A DNA stretch of 64,000 bases from positions 6,348,001 through 6,412,000 of the forward strand of contig NZ_JAUSZK010000001.1 of the NCBI RefSeq assembly GCF_030817495.1, read 5' to 3'. Positions within the stretch are counted from its first letter, which is position 1; every line of letters begins with the position of its first letter. Positions 33,352-42,292 of the stretch are shown piece after piece. The notes under the pieces were generated by a model that was not told where the DNA came from, searched no databases, and saw only the letters and a list, made by a program, of their open reading frames with translations. Made by a program: the position numbers and the translations under genes. Origin of the DNA: Streptomyces sp. V3I7. GTDB taxonomy: Bacteria > Actinomycetota > Actinomycetes > Streptomycetales > Streptomycetaceae.

Positions 33352-34178
33352 GGTCGACGCCAGGAGTCGGTGCCGAGGTGGGAGCCCGCCATGGGGCCCA
33401 TGCGCAGCATCCCGCCGTCCACCGCCCACGACGCCCCCGTGACGTAGGAGGCGTCCGGTCCCGCGAGGAACGCGACGACCGCGGCGACCTCCCGGGCGTC
33501 ACCGGGGCGTCCCAGCGGAATGCCGCGGCGCGTCACGGTCGTGACGTCCTCGTCCTCCTGACCGGTCATGGGCGTGGCGATCTCACCCGGCGCCACGGCG
33601 TTGACCGTGATGCCGTACTCGGCGAGTTCCAGTGCCATCACCTGCGTGAGCAGACCGAGCCCGCCCTTGGCCGCGCAGTAGGGCGCCGCCCCGACACGTG
33701 GCTGGTGCTCGTGGACCGAGGTGACGTTGACGATCCGGCCGCCGTCCCCCTGCGCGATCATGTGCCGCGCCGCCCGCTGCCCGCACAGGAACGGCCCCAC
33801 CAGGTCCACGTCCAGCACCCGCTGGACCGTCGCGTGGTCCAGCTCCAGGTACGGCGTCGCCGTGCCGGTGCCCGCGTTGTTCACCAGGACGTCCACGCGC
33901 CCCAGTTCGGCCGCGAGTTCGTCGATCACCTCGGCGGCGCCGGGCAGATGGGTGAGGTCCAGCGCGGCGACGGCGGCGCGCCGGCTGTGACCGCGCACCT
34001 CGTCCGCCGTGGCCGCGGCGCCTCGCTCGTCGGTGTGGAAGGTGATCCCGACATCCATCCCGTCCGCGGCGAGACGGACGGCCGTCGCCCGGCCGATGCC
34101 CGAATCGGCGCCGGTGACGATGGCGACGGGTGTGTGGGTGCGCTCGCTCCCGCTCGGGTAGCTCGGGTACGCAGGCAT
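33348..34178 (-). CDS. SDR-family oxidoreductase
   Basis: A 276-residue classical short-chain dehydrogenase. NAD(P) binds at TGADSGIGRA (residues about 22-31), NNAG follows strand 4, the catalytic Ser is in NVTSVHEHQ and YCAAK is the YxxxK pair. The C-terminus FLAGPDASYVTGASWAVDGG resembles glucose 1-dehydrogenase-type SDRs, but the substrate is unknown. It precedes nothing obvious; a second SDR (34209) lies 30 bases upstream in the same direction, so the two are likely one operon. Confidence 0.9.
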   Translation of the reverse strand: MPAYPSYPSGSERTHTPVAIVTGADSGIGRATAVRLAADGMDVGITFHTDERGAAATADEVRGHSRRAAVAALDLTHLPGAAEVIDELAAELGRVDVLVNNAGTGTATPYLELDHATVQRVLDVDLVGPFLCGQRAARHMIAQGDGGRIVNVTSVHEHQPRVGAAPYCAAKGGLGLLTQVMALELAEYGITVNAVAPGEIATPMTGQEDEDVTTVTRRGIPLGRPGDAREVAAVVAFLAGPDASYVTGASWAVDGGMLRMGPMAGSHLGTDSWRRP

Positions 34179-34208
34179 CTCGCTCCTCGGGGCCCGCGGG
34201 GCGCCGGC

Positions 34209-34955
34209 TCAGGGCCAGGACGGTTCCTTGCGCGGCACGACGACCAGTTCCGAGACGGCGCTGCCGACCGGGACCGACAGTGCGTAGAGGACGGTGTCGG
34301 CCACGACGTCCGGGCTCTGGAGCAGGGACACGTCGGCGTCCGGGAAGCGCTCCAGGATGAACGGGGTCTCCATGCCGCCGGCGATGACGCCCGTGACGCC
34401 GATGCCGGGGCAGTCGCGCTGGGCCTCCTGGAACAGGGTGTGGGTGAAGGCCCGCAGCCCCGACTTGCCCGCCGCGTAGGCACCGGCCTCGGTCCAGGTG
34501 CGATTGGCCGCGGTGGAGAGGATGTTGACGATGTGACCGCCGCCCCGGGCCACCATGCGGCGGTAGCCCTCCAGACAGAGGTACATCGGCCCGAGCAGGT
34601 TCGTCGTCACCACCCGCGTCACCTCGTCGGCGCTCAGGTGCTCGATCGGCTTGGAGACGTCCACGGCGGCGTTGTTGACCAGGACGTCCACCGGCCGCCC
34701 TTCCGCGTCGAGGTCGCGGAAGACCTCCGCGACCATGTGCGGATCGCGGACGTCCAGCTCCACGAAGCGGGCGTCGCCGCCCGAGCCGGCCAGTTCGTCG
34801 CACAGCTCCCGTGCCAGTTCCTTGCGCACATCGGCCACGAGCACCGAGGCACCCGCGCCCGCCAGGCGCCGGCAGAGGGCGGCGCCCAGCCCGCGTGCGC
34901 CACCGGTCACCAGGGCCTGCCGACCGCGGAGGTCCACGCGCACCGAGCCGTCCAT
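34209..34955 (-). CDS. SDR-family oxidoreductase
   Basis: A 248-residue short-chain dehydrogenase. TGGARGLGAA is the nucleotide motif, VLVNNAAVD replaces NNAG, the catalytic residues are Ser in NILSTAA and Tyr/Lys in AYAAGKSG, and the C-terminus has a GGMETPF loop. Substrate unknown. First gene of the likely pair with 33348. Confidence 0.88.
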   Translation of the reverse strand: MDGSVRVDLRGRQALVTGGARGLGAALCRRLAGAGASVLVADVRKELARELCDELAGSGGDARFVELDVRDPHMVAEVFRDLDAEGRPVDVLVNNAAVDVSKPIEHLSADEVTRVVTTNLLGPMYLCLEGYRRMVARGGGHIVNILSTAANRTWTEAGAYAAGKSGLRAFTHTLFQEAQRDCPGIGVTGVIAGGMETPFILERFPDADVSLLQSPDVVADTVLYALSVPVGSAVSELVVVPRKEPSWP

Positions 34956-35404
34956 CGAGTCCGCCTTCCGTCGCCGTGCCGCGCCCCTGTCCTACGAGCG
35001 CGGAGGGAAACCGTTCCGTTCCTCACTGTGAGGCGGGCGCCGGGAACCGGCACGCCGGGCTGGGCCATCGCGGTCCGGACGCGAACGGACCCGCCGCCGG
35101 TCCCGCCGCCACGGCAGCCTCGTACCGCCGTGCTGTGAGCAAGCACACCAGAAGCGCGAATGCCCTGGCCCCAGCGGGTGTCGCGGGTCCCGGGCCCGTA
35201 CCGCGGGCGCAGTCGGCGTCCGGCCGTGGTCCCGGTCTGTCACGATGGACGAGCCGTGTGCCGCAAGGGCCCCGGGGTGACACCCGGTACGGCATCCGAC
35301 AGTTCGGTGGAGCGGCCGTGCAGAGCCGCCGGTGATCCGCGTCTCCGCCGCATCCGCCAAGGCCCGGGCACCCGCCGCCGGGCGCGTCCCCGAGTGCGTC
35401 CACT
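34956..35404. other. 449-base region without a recognised gene
   Basis: Divergent space between the SDR pair and the MFS gene. Open frames of up to 240 codons cross it but their translations are Arg/Pro-rich antisense-type sequence with no family features. No clear promoter, repeat or RNA element stands out. Confidence 0.4.
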
Positions 35405-36766
35405 GTGTCTTCCCCCTCCGCCGGTGCCCCGCCGCGCCCGAGTTCCCCCACCGACGACCGCGCCCCCTGGCGCTCCTTGAAGTACCGCAGCATGCGGTGG
35501 TGGTCCGTCGCGAACCTCGTCTCCAACACCGGCACCTGGATGCAGCTGACGGTCCAGAACCTGCTCGTGCTCCAGATCACGGGCTCCGCGGCGGCCACGG
35601 GCCTGTCCATGTCCGTCCAGGCGGCGCCCGGACTGCTGATGGGCCTGGCCGGTGGCGCCTTCGTCGACCGGTGGCCGCGGAAGCTGACCGCCGCCGTCAG
35701 CCAGGCCCTGCTCGGTGTCGTCGCCTTCGTCACGGCCGCTCTCGTCGTCACTCACCACCTCGACCTCCCCGTGCTGATGGCCCTGGCGGCGGTCACCGGC
35801 CTCATCGCCACCGTCGACGGACCGGCCTGCGCACTGCTCGGCAACGACCTCGTCCGGACCGAGGACGTGCCCTCCGCCATCGGCGTGGGATCGCTCGTCC
35901 ACAATGCCGGGCGGCTCGCCGGGGCGGCGCTGGCCGGAGCGACCGTCGGATTCCTCGGGACGGCCGCGGCGTACGCGGCGAACGGGCTGTCCTTCCTCTT
36001 CGTCGCCGCGGTGATCCCCTTCCTGCGTCCCGTGCGCCGTCCGGATGCCGAGCGGGGTGCGCGAGCGGAGAGGACCGCCGGTACTTCCGGTACTTCGCGG
36101 GAGGACCAGGACCAGAACATGAGCGCCCGTCAGGGCCTGAGGTTCTTCCTGCGTCGGCCGCGGCTGGTCGCGCTCGCCGGCGTCACGGCGATCAGTGCCG
36201 TCTTCGGCCGCAATTACGGGCTCACTCTGGCCGTCCTGGTCACCGGCCCCCTGGCCGGCGGCGCCGGTGCGTTCGGCACGGTCTCCACCGTGCTCGCCGC
36301 CGGAGGCATCGTCGGCGCGGTGCTCGGCGCCCGGCTGCGCAAGCCGTCGGTCCGGCTCGTGGGGCTGCTCGCGGCGGCCGGTGCCCTCCTGCAGATCGCG
36401 GCCGGGCTGTCGCCGTCGCTCGCCGTGCTGCTGGTGCTCGTCCTGCCCATGGCCGTGGTCGAGTCGGTCTCGGACACGGCCGGTACGACCGTGCTCCAGA
36501 CCGATCCGCCCGCGCACCTGCGGGGCCGCGTCCTCGGCGTCTGGAACACCATCCGCACCCTCTGGGGGCTCGCCGGACCGCCGGCGCTCGGCCTGCTCAT
36601 GGAACTGGCCGGGGCCCGAGGCGCCCTGGTCGTCGGCGGCATACTCATCGCCGCTGCCGTCGGTGCGGGACACCTCCTGCGCGGCCGCACGCCCGCGGTG
36701 CCTGTCACGCTGGGCACCGGTGACGCCGCCGCGGCCGGGCGGCCCGAACTCACGACCGCCGCCTGA
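35405..36766 (+). CDS. MFS transporter
   Basis: A 453-residue membrane protein with about 12 hydrophobic helices in two halves separated by a charged loop (residues about 215-245, with repeated Arg/Glu and Thr-Ser-Gly). VSNTGTWMQLTVQNLLVLQ and GLAGGAFVDRWPRK are characteristic of MFS enterobactin-exporter-like proteins. Probable efflux pump of unknown substrate. The start GTG 35405 has no good ribosome site; the next in-frame ATG is 35492, just before the first helix. Confidence 0.85.
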   Translation: MSSPSAGAPPRPSSPTDDRAPWRSLKYRSMRWWSVANLVSNTGTWMQLTVQNLLVLQITGSAAATGLSMSVQAAPGLLMGLAGGAFVDRWPRKLTAAVSQALLGVVAFVTAALVVTHHLDLPVLMALAAVTGLIATVDGPACALLGNDLVRTEDVPSAIGVGSLVHNAGRLAGAALAGATVGFLGTAAAYAANGLSFLFVAAVIPFLRPVRRPDAERGARAERTAGTSGTSREDQDQNMSARQGLRFFLRRPRLVALAGVTAISAVFGRNYGLTLAVLVTGPLAGGAGAFGTVSTVLAAGGIVGAVLGARLRKPSVRLVGLLAAAGALLQIAAGLSPSLAVLLVLVLPMAVVESVSDTAGTTVLQTDPPAHLRGRVLGVWNTIRTLWGLAGPPALGLLMELAGARGALVVGGILIAAAVGAGHLLRGRTPAVPVTLGTGDAAAAGRPELTTAA

Positions 36767-36799
36767 GCCGCGATCTCAGGCGCGGCAGCTCGTGCGCCT

Positions 36800-36868
36800 G
36801 CGGGCGCGGGCAGCCGCCACGCGGCGCCGACCAGGGTGTGCCGGGCGGGGGCATCGCCGTCCAGGAGC
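36800..36868. repeat. vestige of the adjacent GT2 gene end
   Basis: On the minus strand this intergenic stretch reads LLDGDAPARHTLVGAAWRLP, close to LVDGVTDAGARHALAGAAWRLP near the end of the neighbouring glycosyltransferase (about 37,010-37,076). At DNA level about 34 of 41 bases match over the best block (GCGGGCAG ... GTGCCGGGC). It is a decayed partial duplicate of that gene, or the last trace of a lost relative. Confidence 0.7.
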
Positions 36869-36934
36869 GGCCGGGGCTCACCACCGCGGCCTGAGCGGAC
36901 AGCTCGGGGTCGCGGCCGGTGGGGGCGGGTTCCC

Positions 36935-37810
36935 TCACGGCGAGGCTTCCACGGAGTGGATACGGCGTTCCACGCGCCGCGGGACCGGTCTGCGGTCCTT
37001 GAGCGCGGCGGGCAGACGCCAGGCCGCGCCCGCCAGGGCGTGCCGGGCCCCGGCGTCCGTCACGCCGTCCACGAGCAGGCAGGCTGTCTGGGAGAGGGCG
37101 TCTCGCAAGGGTCGGCGCAGCCACGCCGTGAGCAGGGCGTTGCGCCGCATCACGGCGTGGCGGCCGGGCCGGGGCGCCCCGTCCGGCTGGTGGCGGGCGA
37201 CGACGTCGGGGCAGTGCACCACGCCCCAGCCGGCCGCGTCGAGATCGATCGCCAGCAGTTGCTCCTCCCCGCCGATCCGCAGCAACGGATGGAACCCGCC
37301 CACGCCCAGGAAGGCCTCCCGGCGCACCACCGCCGCGCAGGCGAGGAAGCCGAGCACCGACGGGCCGGGCATACCGGGCTCGGTGCCGAGGGGCGAATCC
37401 CGCAGTGCCGTGTTCAGCGGATCCTGGCGGGCCTCGTCGCCCACCAGCGTGGTGGCCGACAGCAGGCCCACACGCGGGTGGCCGTCGAGGATGTCCGCGG
37501 CGCGCTCCAGGGAGTCCGGCTCCCACCAGGAGTCGTCGTCGCTGAAGGCGACGTACGGCGTGTCCAGCGCGGCGGCGCCGTACGTCCGGCCCGCCGCCGC
37601 CAGGTTACGGCCGGGGGTCAGCAGCCGTACCCGGGGATGTGTCCGTCGTACGGCTTCGGCGGTGCCGTCCGTGGATCCGTTGTCGACCACGGCGATCGGT
37701 GGCTGTCCGGGCAGGTGTGTCAGGAGGTCCAGGGTCCGCAGAAGGCGCCCGCACCGGTTCCGGGTGATCACGACGATGCCGGTGCGTGGCCGGGGTGCCT
37801 GTCCGTTCAC
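36935..37810 (-). CDS. family 2 glycosyltransferase
   Basis: A 291-residue GT2 enzyme with a GT-A fold: GIVVITRNRCGRLLRTLDLL at the N-terminus, VVDNGSTDGTAEAV, a metal-binding DDD in FSDDDSWWEPD, and a C-terminal helix-rich part. It uses a nucleotide-sugar donor and inverts the linkage. It is the last gene of the heptose operon; GTG 37810 overlaps the previous stop (GTGA). No membrane segment, so it acts at the cytoplasmic face. Confidence 0.9.
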   Translation of the reverse strand: MNGQAPRPRTGIVVITRNRCGRLLRTLDLLTHLPGQPPIAVVDNGSTDGTAEAVRRTHPRVRLLTPGRNLAAAGRTYGAAALDTPYVAFSDDDSWWEPDSLERAADILDGHPRVGLLSATTLVGDEARQDPLNTALRDSPLGTEPGMPGPSVLGFLACAAVVRREAFLGVGGFHPLLRIGGEEQLLAIDLDAAGWGVVHCPDVVARHQPDGAPRPGRHAVMRRNALLTAWLRRPLRDALSQTACLLVDGVTDAGARHALAGAAWRLPAALKDRRPVPRRVERRIHSVEASP

Positions 37811-38856
37811 GGGAGCCCACCCGTTCCCGTGACCACCGTCGGCGGGCCCCCTGCCTTCGACTCACCATGGGGCTCGGGGAGGGCACGGACCGCCTCGACG
37901 ACCTCCCCGACGGTGATCCGCAGCAGCCGTTCGTCCGGCTCGTCGCCGTGGGCGTCGCCCGGGCGGGGCGAGTCGTCGCCCGCGGGATGCCACAGCGCCC
38001 GATGGCGCGCGTGTTCCGGGGGCCCCCACAGGCGCGGGGAGACCGGACCGAAGAGGACGACGGACGGGGCGCCGAGGGCCGTCGCCAGGTGGGCGAGGCC
38101 CGTGTCGCCCACCACGACGCACCGGGCACCGGCCACGAGCGCGGCGAGCCGGCCGAACGGAACGTCGTCCCGCCCGCCCAGCACCGCCGTGGGCGCCAGT
38201 CCGGCGTCCTCGGCGACCCGGCGCGCCAGTCGCCCCTCGTCCGCGCCCGCCGTCACCACCACGTCGAGGCCGGAGCGGCGCAACTCCCGCGCCACGGCCG
38301 CGAACCGGTGCGCGGGCCAGCGGCGGGCGGCGGCGTCCGCTCCGGGGTGCACGACGGCCGCGCCGGGGGCGGGCGAGGCCTCCGCCGGACGCGGGAGCAG
38401 CAGATCGCCGGGGTCCGCGGGGATGCCGTACCACCGCAGAAGCCGGCACCAGCGGTGCCGCTCGTGTTCGTCCTCCCGCCACCGGGGCCCGGCGATCTCG
38501 GGCGTCCCCGGATGCCGGTAGGCCAGCAGGCGCCGTGGCCGCAGGCGCCGGAGCAGGAGATGACTCGCCGGCCCGTTGCCGTGCAGGTCCACGGCGAGGT
38601 CCGGCCCCGGCCCCTGCCACGCGAGCGAGCCGGGAACGGCCCGCCCCGGCGCCGTCGCGGGAAGCAGTCGGTCCACCAGGCCGGTGGCCTTGGCCGGTCC
38701 GGTCAGCCGTTCGGGTGCGGCGAGCACGATCTCGTGTGCGGGTAGCCGGTGCCGGAGCGCGCGTAGGGCGGGTACCGCTGTCAGCAGGTCGCCGAGGCCG
38801 AGGGCTCGCAGTACGAGTGCGCGGGGGCGCGGTTCGGGTCCGGGGGCGGGGGTCAT
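37807..38856 (-). CDS. family 9 (heptosyltransferase-like) glycosyltransferase
   Basis: The 349-residue protein matches GT9, whose best-known members add heptose from ADP-heptose to LPS. Markers: an N-terminal LRALGLGDLLTAVPALRALR (G-D-L-L loop), and the C-terminal donor site VVHPGADAAARRWPAHRFAAVA and VVVGDTGLAHLATALGAPSVVLFG. It lies immediately after hldE with an ATGA overlap, so the donor is very likely an ADP-heptose made by this operon. Streptomyces have no LPS, so the acceptor must be something else. Confidence 0.92.
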   Translation of the reverse strand: MTPAPGPEPRPRALVLRALGLGDLLTAVPALRALRHRLPAHEIVLAAPERLTGPAKATGLVDRLLPATAPGRAVPGSLAWQGPGPDLAVDLHGNGPASHLLLRRLRPRRLLAYRHPGTPEIAGPRWREDEHERHRWCRLLRWYGIPADPGDLLLPRPAEASPAPGAAVVHPGADAAARRWPAHRFAAVARELRRSGLDVVVTAGADEGRLARRVAEDAGLAPTAVLGGRDDVPFGRLAALVAGARCVVVGDTGLAHLATALGAPSVVLFGPVSPRLWGPPEHARHRALWHPAGDDSPRPGDAHGDEPDERLLRITVGEVVEAVRALPEPHGESKAGGPPTVVTGTGGLP

Positions 38857-40253
38857 GGTCCGGTTCCTTCGGGGGCCGCCGCCGCTCGGGCAGCCCGGCG
38901 TGCGAGCAGCGTGGTGGAGCGGCCGTCGAGATAGGGCAGCAGGACGGCCTGGCCGCCCCACGAGCGCAGTGCCTCCGCCTCGGGCAGCTCCTCCACCGAG
39001 TAGTCGCCGCCCTTGACCCACACGTCGGGCCTCAGCCGGCCCAGGAGCTCCACCGGCGTGTCCTCCTCGAACACCGCGACCGCGTCGACACTGCCGAGAG
39101 CGGCCAGCACCCGGATCCGGTCGGCCAGATGGTTCAGCGGGCGCCCCGGCCCCTTGCGGCGGGCCAGCGACGCGTCGGAGTTGACGCACACGATGAGGCA
39201 GTCGCCCGTGCGCCGGGCGCTCTCCAGCAGACCGACGTGCCCCGCGTGCAGGATGTCGAAGCAGCCGCCCGTCGCGACGACGGTCCCGCCACGCGCCCGC
39301 ACCTCCTCCGCGAGCGCGAACGGGTCCTTCTGCGGTGCGGGCACGGAACGCGGCGTTACCGGCGCGTCCCACAGGGCCGGATTGCCCGCCCCGCCCGCCG
39401 CCACGAACGCCGCCGCCTCGGCGACCGCCCGCTGTACGGCCTCCTCCGGCAGGGCACCGTCGGCCAGAGCGGCCGTCGCGGCCGCCGCGAAGCAGTCCCC
39501 GGCACCGCACGGATCGCCCTCGGCCCGGTACGGGACCGGCACCAGCATCGGCGTCGTTCCGCCCGGCCGCGCGAGCAGCACCCCCCGCTCGCCGAGCGTC
39601 ACCGCCACCGTCGCGGCCTGCCAGCGCTCGGCGAGTTCCGTGCCGCGCCGGGCGTGCGCCCGCAACGAGTCCCCGTCCCCGGCGACCAGCGCACGGGCTT
39701 CTGCCGCGTTCGGGGTGACCATGCGGACTCCCGGGACGGGCGCGCCGCCCCGCGGATGGGGGTCCCACACCAAGGGGGTCCGCCGCGCCACGGCCGCGAG
39801 ATGCTCCCGCACGGCACGGGCCGTATGGCGGCCGTAGTCGGCGACGAGGACGGCGTGGGCCTGCGCCAGCGCGTCGGGCACCGCACCGTCCGGTTCACCG
39901 GGCGTGCCCCCGCCGCGGTCGATGCGCACCAGCGGCCTGCCGCTCGCCAGCACACGGGTCTTGACGGGCAGCGTGCCCGACAGCGGCAGCTCCACGAGCC
40001 GGACCCGGCCCCGCAGCGCGCGGCGTACGGCATCGCTGGCCGGGTCGTCGCCGAGCGCGGTCACGAGGACCACCTCCCGCCCGCACCGGGCCGCCAGGGC
40101 CGCGGCCAGACCGGCGCCACCGGGCCGGCAGCGGTCCCCGGTGACGTCGACGACCGGGGCCGGGGCGTCCGGCGCCAGCCGGCTGGCGACGCCGTCGATG
40201 TCCTCGTCCAGCAGGACGTCCCCGACCACCACCACCGCCCCGCCCGCGGTCAC
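38853..40253 (-). CDS. hldE: bifunctional heptose kinase / adenylyltransferase HldE
   Basis: The 466-residue protein has two parts. Residues about 1-310 form a PfkB/ribokinase-type kinase (ASRLAPDAPAPVV, and the nucleotide-site GDPCGAGDCFAAA near 283-295). Residues about 330-466 form a nucleotidyltransferase with GGCFDILHAGHV and an SDASLARRKG loop. Bifunctional HldE phosphorylates heptose 7-phosphate at C1 and adenylylates heptose 1-phosphate to ADP-heptose. Both activities in one gene match Gram-negative LPS pathways. The GTG start 40253 overlaps the gmhA stop (GTGA); the stop overlaps the GT9 start. Confidence 0.93.
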   Translation of the reverse strand: MTAGGAVVVVGDVLLDEDIDGVASRLAPDAPAPVVDVTGDRCRPGGAGLAAALAARCGREVVLVTALGDDPASDAVRRALRGRVRLVELPLSGTLPVKTRVLASGRPLVRIDRGGGTPGEPDGAVPDALAQAHAVLVADYGRHTARAVREHLAAVARRTPLVWDPHPRGGAPVPGVRMVTPNAAEARALVAGDGDSLRAHARRGTELAERWQAATVAVTLGERGVLLARPGGTTPMLVPVPYRAEGDPCGAGDCFAAAATAALADGALPEEAVQRAVAEAAAFVAAGGAGNPALWDAPVTPRSVPAPQKDPFALAEEVRARGGTVVATGGCFDILHAGHVGLLESARRTGDCLIVCVNSDASLARRKGPGRPLNHLADRIRVLAALGSVDAVAVFEEDTPVELLGRLRPDVWVKGGDYSVEELPEAEALRSWGGQAVLLPYLDGRSTTLLARRAARAAAAPEGTGP

Positions 40254-40885
40254 GGCGTACTCCGGTGAACCGCGACCCGGTGCGGCCGCCCCGACGCGTC
40301 CGCCGCCCCGGTCGCCGTGTCGAAGCTCTCGCAGAGCAGGTGAACGGCGACCAGATGGGCCTCCTGCACGGTCGCGGCCGCGTCGGCGTCGATGCACAAC
40401 GCCTCGTCGGCCGCCTCCGCGAGCGGGTTGGGTCCCGGCCCGGTCATCGCCCACACCCGCAGCCCGGCGGCCCGGCCGGTCACCGCGGCCGTGATCAGGT
40501 TCGCGCTGCGCCCCGAGGTCGACAGCAGTACGAGCACGTCACCGGGGCGGCCGTGGGCGGCCACCTGCCGGGCGTACACGTGCTCGAAGCCGTAGTCGTT
40601 GCCGATGGCGGTCACGCTCGACGTCTCCGCGTGCAGCGCGAGGGCGGAGAAGGCGCGCCGCTCGCGCCGGTACCGGCCCACGAGTTCGGCGGTCAGATGC
40701 TGGGCCTGGGCCGCGCTGCCGCCGTTCCCGGCCGCCAGCAGCCGGCCGCCCGAGGGCAGTACCTGTGCGAGATGGGCGGCCCACGCGGTGATCCGGTCGA
40801 TTCCGTCCCGGCGGAAGCGTCCGAGGGCGTCCTGCAGCGACTGACAGTGCCGGTGCGCCTCGTCGGGTGCAAGGGGTTCGCTCAT
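40250..40885 (-). CDS. gmhA: phosphoheptose isomerase GmhA (SIS domain)
   Basis: A 211-residue SIS-domain protein. GNGGSAAQAQHLTAELVGRYRRER is the GmhA signature near residues 55-75, followed by GDVLVLLSTSGRSANL and a C-terminal ESFD segment with ligand-binding Glu/His (QEAHLVAVHLLCE). GmhA converts sedoheptulose 7-phosphate to heptose 7-phosphate, the first step of the pathway. ATG 40885 is chosen because the conserved core begins there. It overlaps hldE and is separated from the GT4 gene by 162 bases containing a short tandem repeat. Confidence 0.93.
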   Translation of the reverse strand: MSEPLAPDEAHRHCQSLQDALGRFRRDGIDRITAWAAHLAQVLPSGGRLLAAGNGGSAAQAQHLTAELVGRYRRERRAFSALALHAETSSVTAIGNDYGFEHVYARQVAAHGRPGDVLVLLSTSGRSANLITAAVTGRAAGLRVWAMTGPGPNPLAEAADEALCIDADAAATVQEAHLVAVHLLCESFDTATGAADASGRPHRVAVHRSTP

Positions 40886-40946
40886 GCTGGTCGGGCCGCC
40901 GCTCCCCGGGGACGGGGACAGCGCCCGCACCTCCTTCGGGCCTCGG

Positions 40947-41009
40947 TGCTGCGGGTCGTCGGACAGGTGCTCAGGTCGTCGGACAGGTGCTGCGGGTCGT
41001 CGGACAAGG
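40947..41009. repeat. three ~21-base tandem repeats before gmhA
   Basis: The unit TGCTGCGGGTCGTCGGACAGG appears three times with small changes (second copy TGCTCAGGTCGTCGGACAGG). It lies in the only long gap (162 bases) inside the heptose operon and could form an internal promoter, attenuator or unstable spot. Confidence 0.75.
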
Positions 41010-41047
41010 GAGCGTGCCGCACCCCGTCGGCCGCGCGTGTCAGGTCC

Positions 41048-42292
41048 TCAGATCGCTCCGGTCACCGCGTAGCGCTCGCTGAGCACAGCGCCGTACACGT
41101 TCTCCGTGGCCGCCGCGATCCGGTCCCAGCCGTACCGGCTCAGGACCCGTCGGCGGCCGGCCGTTGCGCAGGCCTGGCGGCGGGCGGGGTCCGCGAGCAG
41201 TTCGCCGACGGCGCGGGCGAGGGCCTCGGCGTCCCCCGCGGGCACGAGCCTGCCCGTGCCGGGATCGGTGACCGTGTCCAGCTGGCCGCCGACCGCGCTG
41301 GCCACGACGGGCCTGCCGCAGGCCATCGCCTCCAGCGGCACGATGCCGAACGGCTCGTAGTCCGCCGGGCACACCACCACATCGGCGCTGCGCAGCAGCG
41401 GCGGCACCTCTTCGCGCGGCACGCCGCCGGTGAAGCGGACCCGCTCCAGTACGCCGGCCTGCGCCGCGATGCCGCGCAGTCGCCGCACCTCGGGGTCGTC
41501 GTCCAGGCGGTCCGGCGCCGGACCCCCCACCACGACGAGTTCCGTGTCGGGCAGCCGGGCCAGAGCGACGACGGAGACGGCCGTCCCCTTGCGCGGCACC
41601 AGCCGCCCCAGCTGAAGCAGCCGGAACCGGTACGCGCCGCGCCCGGCGGCCGGCCCGTCGGGAGTGAACAGGCCGGTGTCCACCCCGCAGGGCACGACAC
41701 TGACCCGGTCGCCCGGTATGCCCATCCGCCCCAGTTCCCTGACCTCGTCGCGGCACGTGGCGACGACCCGGTCGCAGCCGAGGCCGACCTCGGTCTCCCA
41801 GGCGATCCGGGACGACGGGCTCGTGTCCGCCTCTCGTTGGTGCCGCCGCTTCACCGTGCCCAGCGCGTGGTACGTGTGCAGCAGCGGCAGCCCCGCCTCA
41901 CGCGCCGCCCGCAGCGAGGCGAGCCCCGACATCCAGAAGTGCGAGTGCACCAGGTCCGGCGGCCGGACGCGCCACTGCTGGGCCAGGTGGCGGGCGAACG
42001 GCTCCATATGGGGCAGCAGTTCGTCCTTGGGGAGCTCCGTCGGCGGCCCCGCCGGCACGTGATGGACGTCGACGCCGGCCCGCAGTGACACCCGGCGCGG
42101 CAGCTCCGGCGAGTCCTGACGGGTGTAGACCGTGACCCGGTGACCGCGGTCGGCCAGCGCGGAGGCGAGGCGGGCCACATGGACGTTCTGGCCGCCCGCG
42201 TCGACCCCGCCCAGCGCGGCGAGCGGACTCGCGTGCTCCGAGACGAGCGCGACCGACAGCACCCCGGGGGACAGCGGATCGTGGGACGTCAT
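41048..42292 (-). CDS. family 4 glycosyltransferase
   Basis: A 414-residue GT-B enzyme of the MshA/sucrose-synthase-like GT4 type. The N-terminal acceptor domain begins VSEHASPLAALGGVDAGGQN; the C-terminal donor domain has VSVVPCGVDTGLF, LGRLVPRKGTAV and EPFGIVPLEAMACGRPVVAS with the family E-x7-E. It retains the sugar's anomeric form. The ATG at 42292 overlaps the upstream GT stop (ATGA), and the long open frame beyond is antisense sequence. Confidence 0.92.
   Translation of the reverse strand: MTSHDPLSPGVLSVALVSEHASPLAALGGVDAGGQNVHVARLASALADRGHRVTVYTRQDSPELPRRVSLRAGVDVHHVPAGPPTELPKDELLPHMEPFARHLAQQWRVRPPDLVHSHFWMSGLASLRAAREAGLPLLHTYHALGTVKRRHQREADTSPSSRIAWETEVGLGCDRVVATCRDEVRELGRMGIPGDRVSVVPCGVDTGLFTPDGPAAGRGAYRFRLLQLGRLVPRKGTAVSVVALARLPDTELVVVGGPAPDRLDDDPEVRRLRGIAAQAGVLERVRFTGGVPREEVPPLLRSADVVVCPADYEPFGIVPLEAMACGRPVVASAVGGQLDTVTDPGTGRLVPAGDAEALARAVGELLADPARRQACATAGRRRVLSRYGWDRIAAATENVYGAVLSERYAVTGAI

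Noticed and set aside
34992..35360. 122-codon minus-strand ORF before the MFS gene
   Set aside because: Arg/Pro/His-rich composition, no ribosome site and no recognisable motif.
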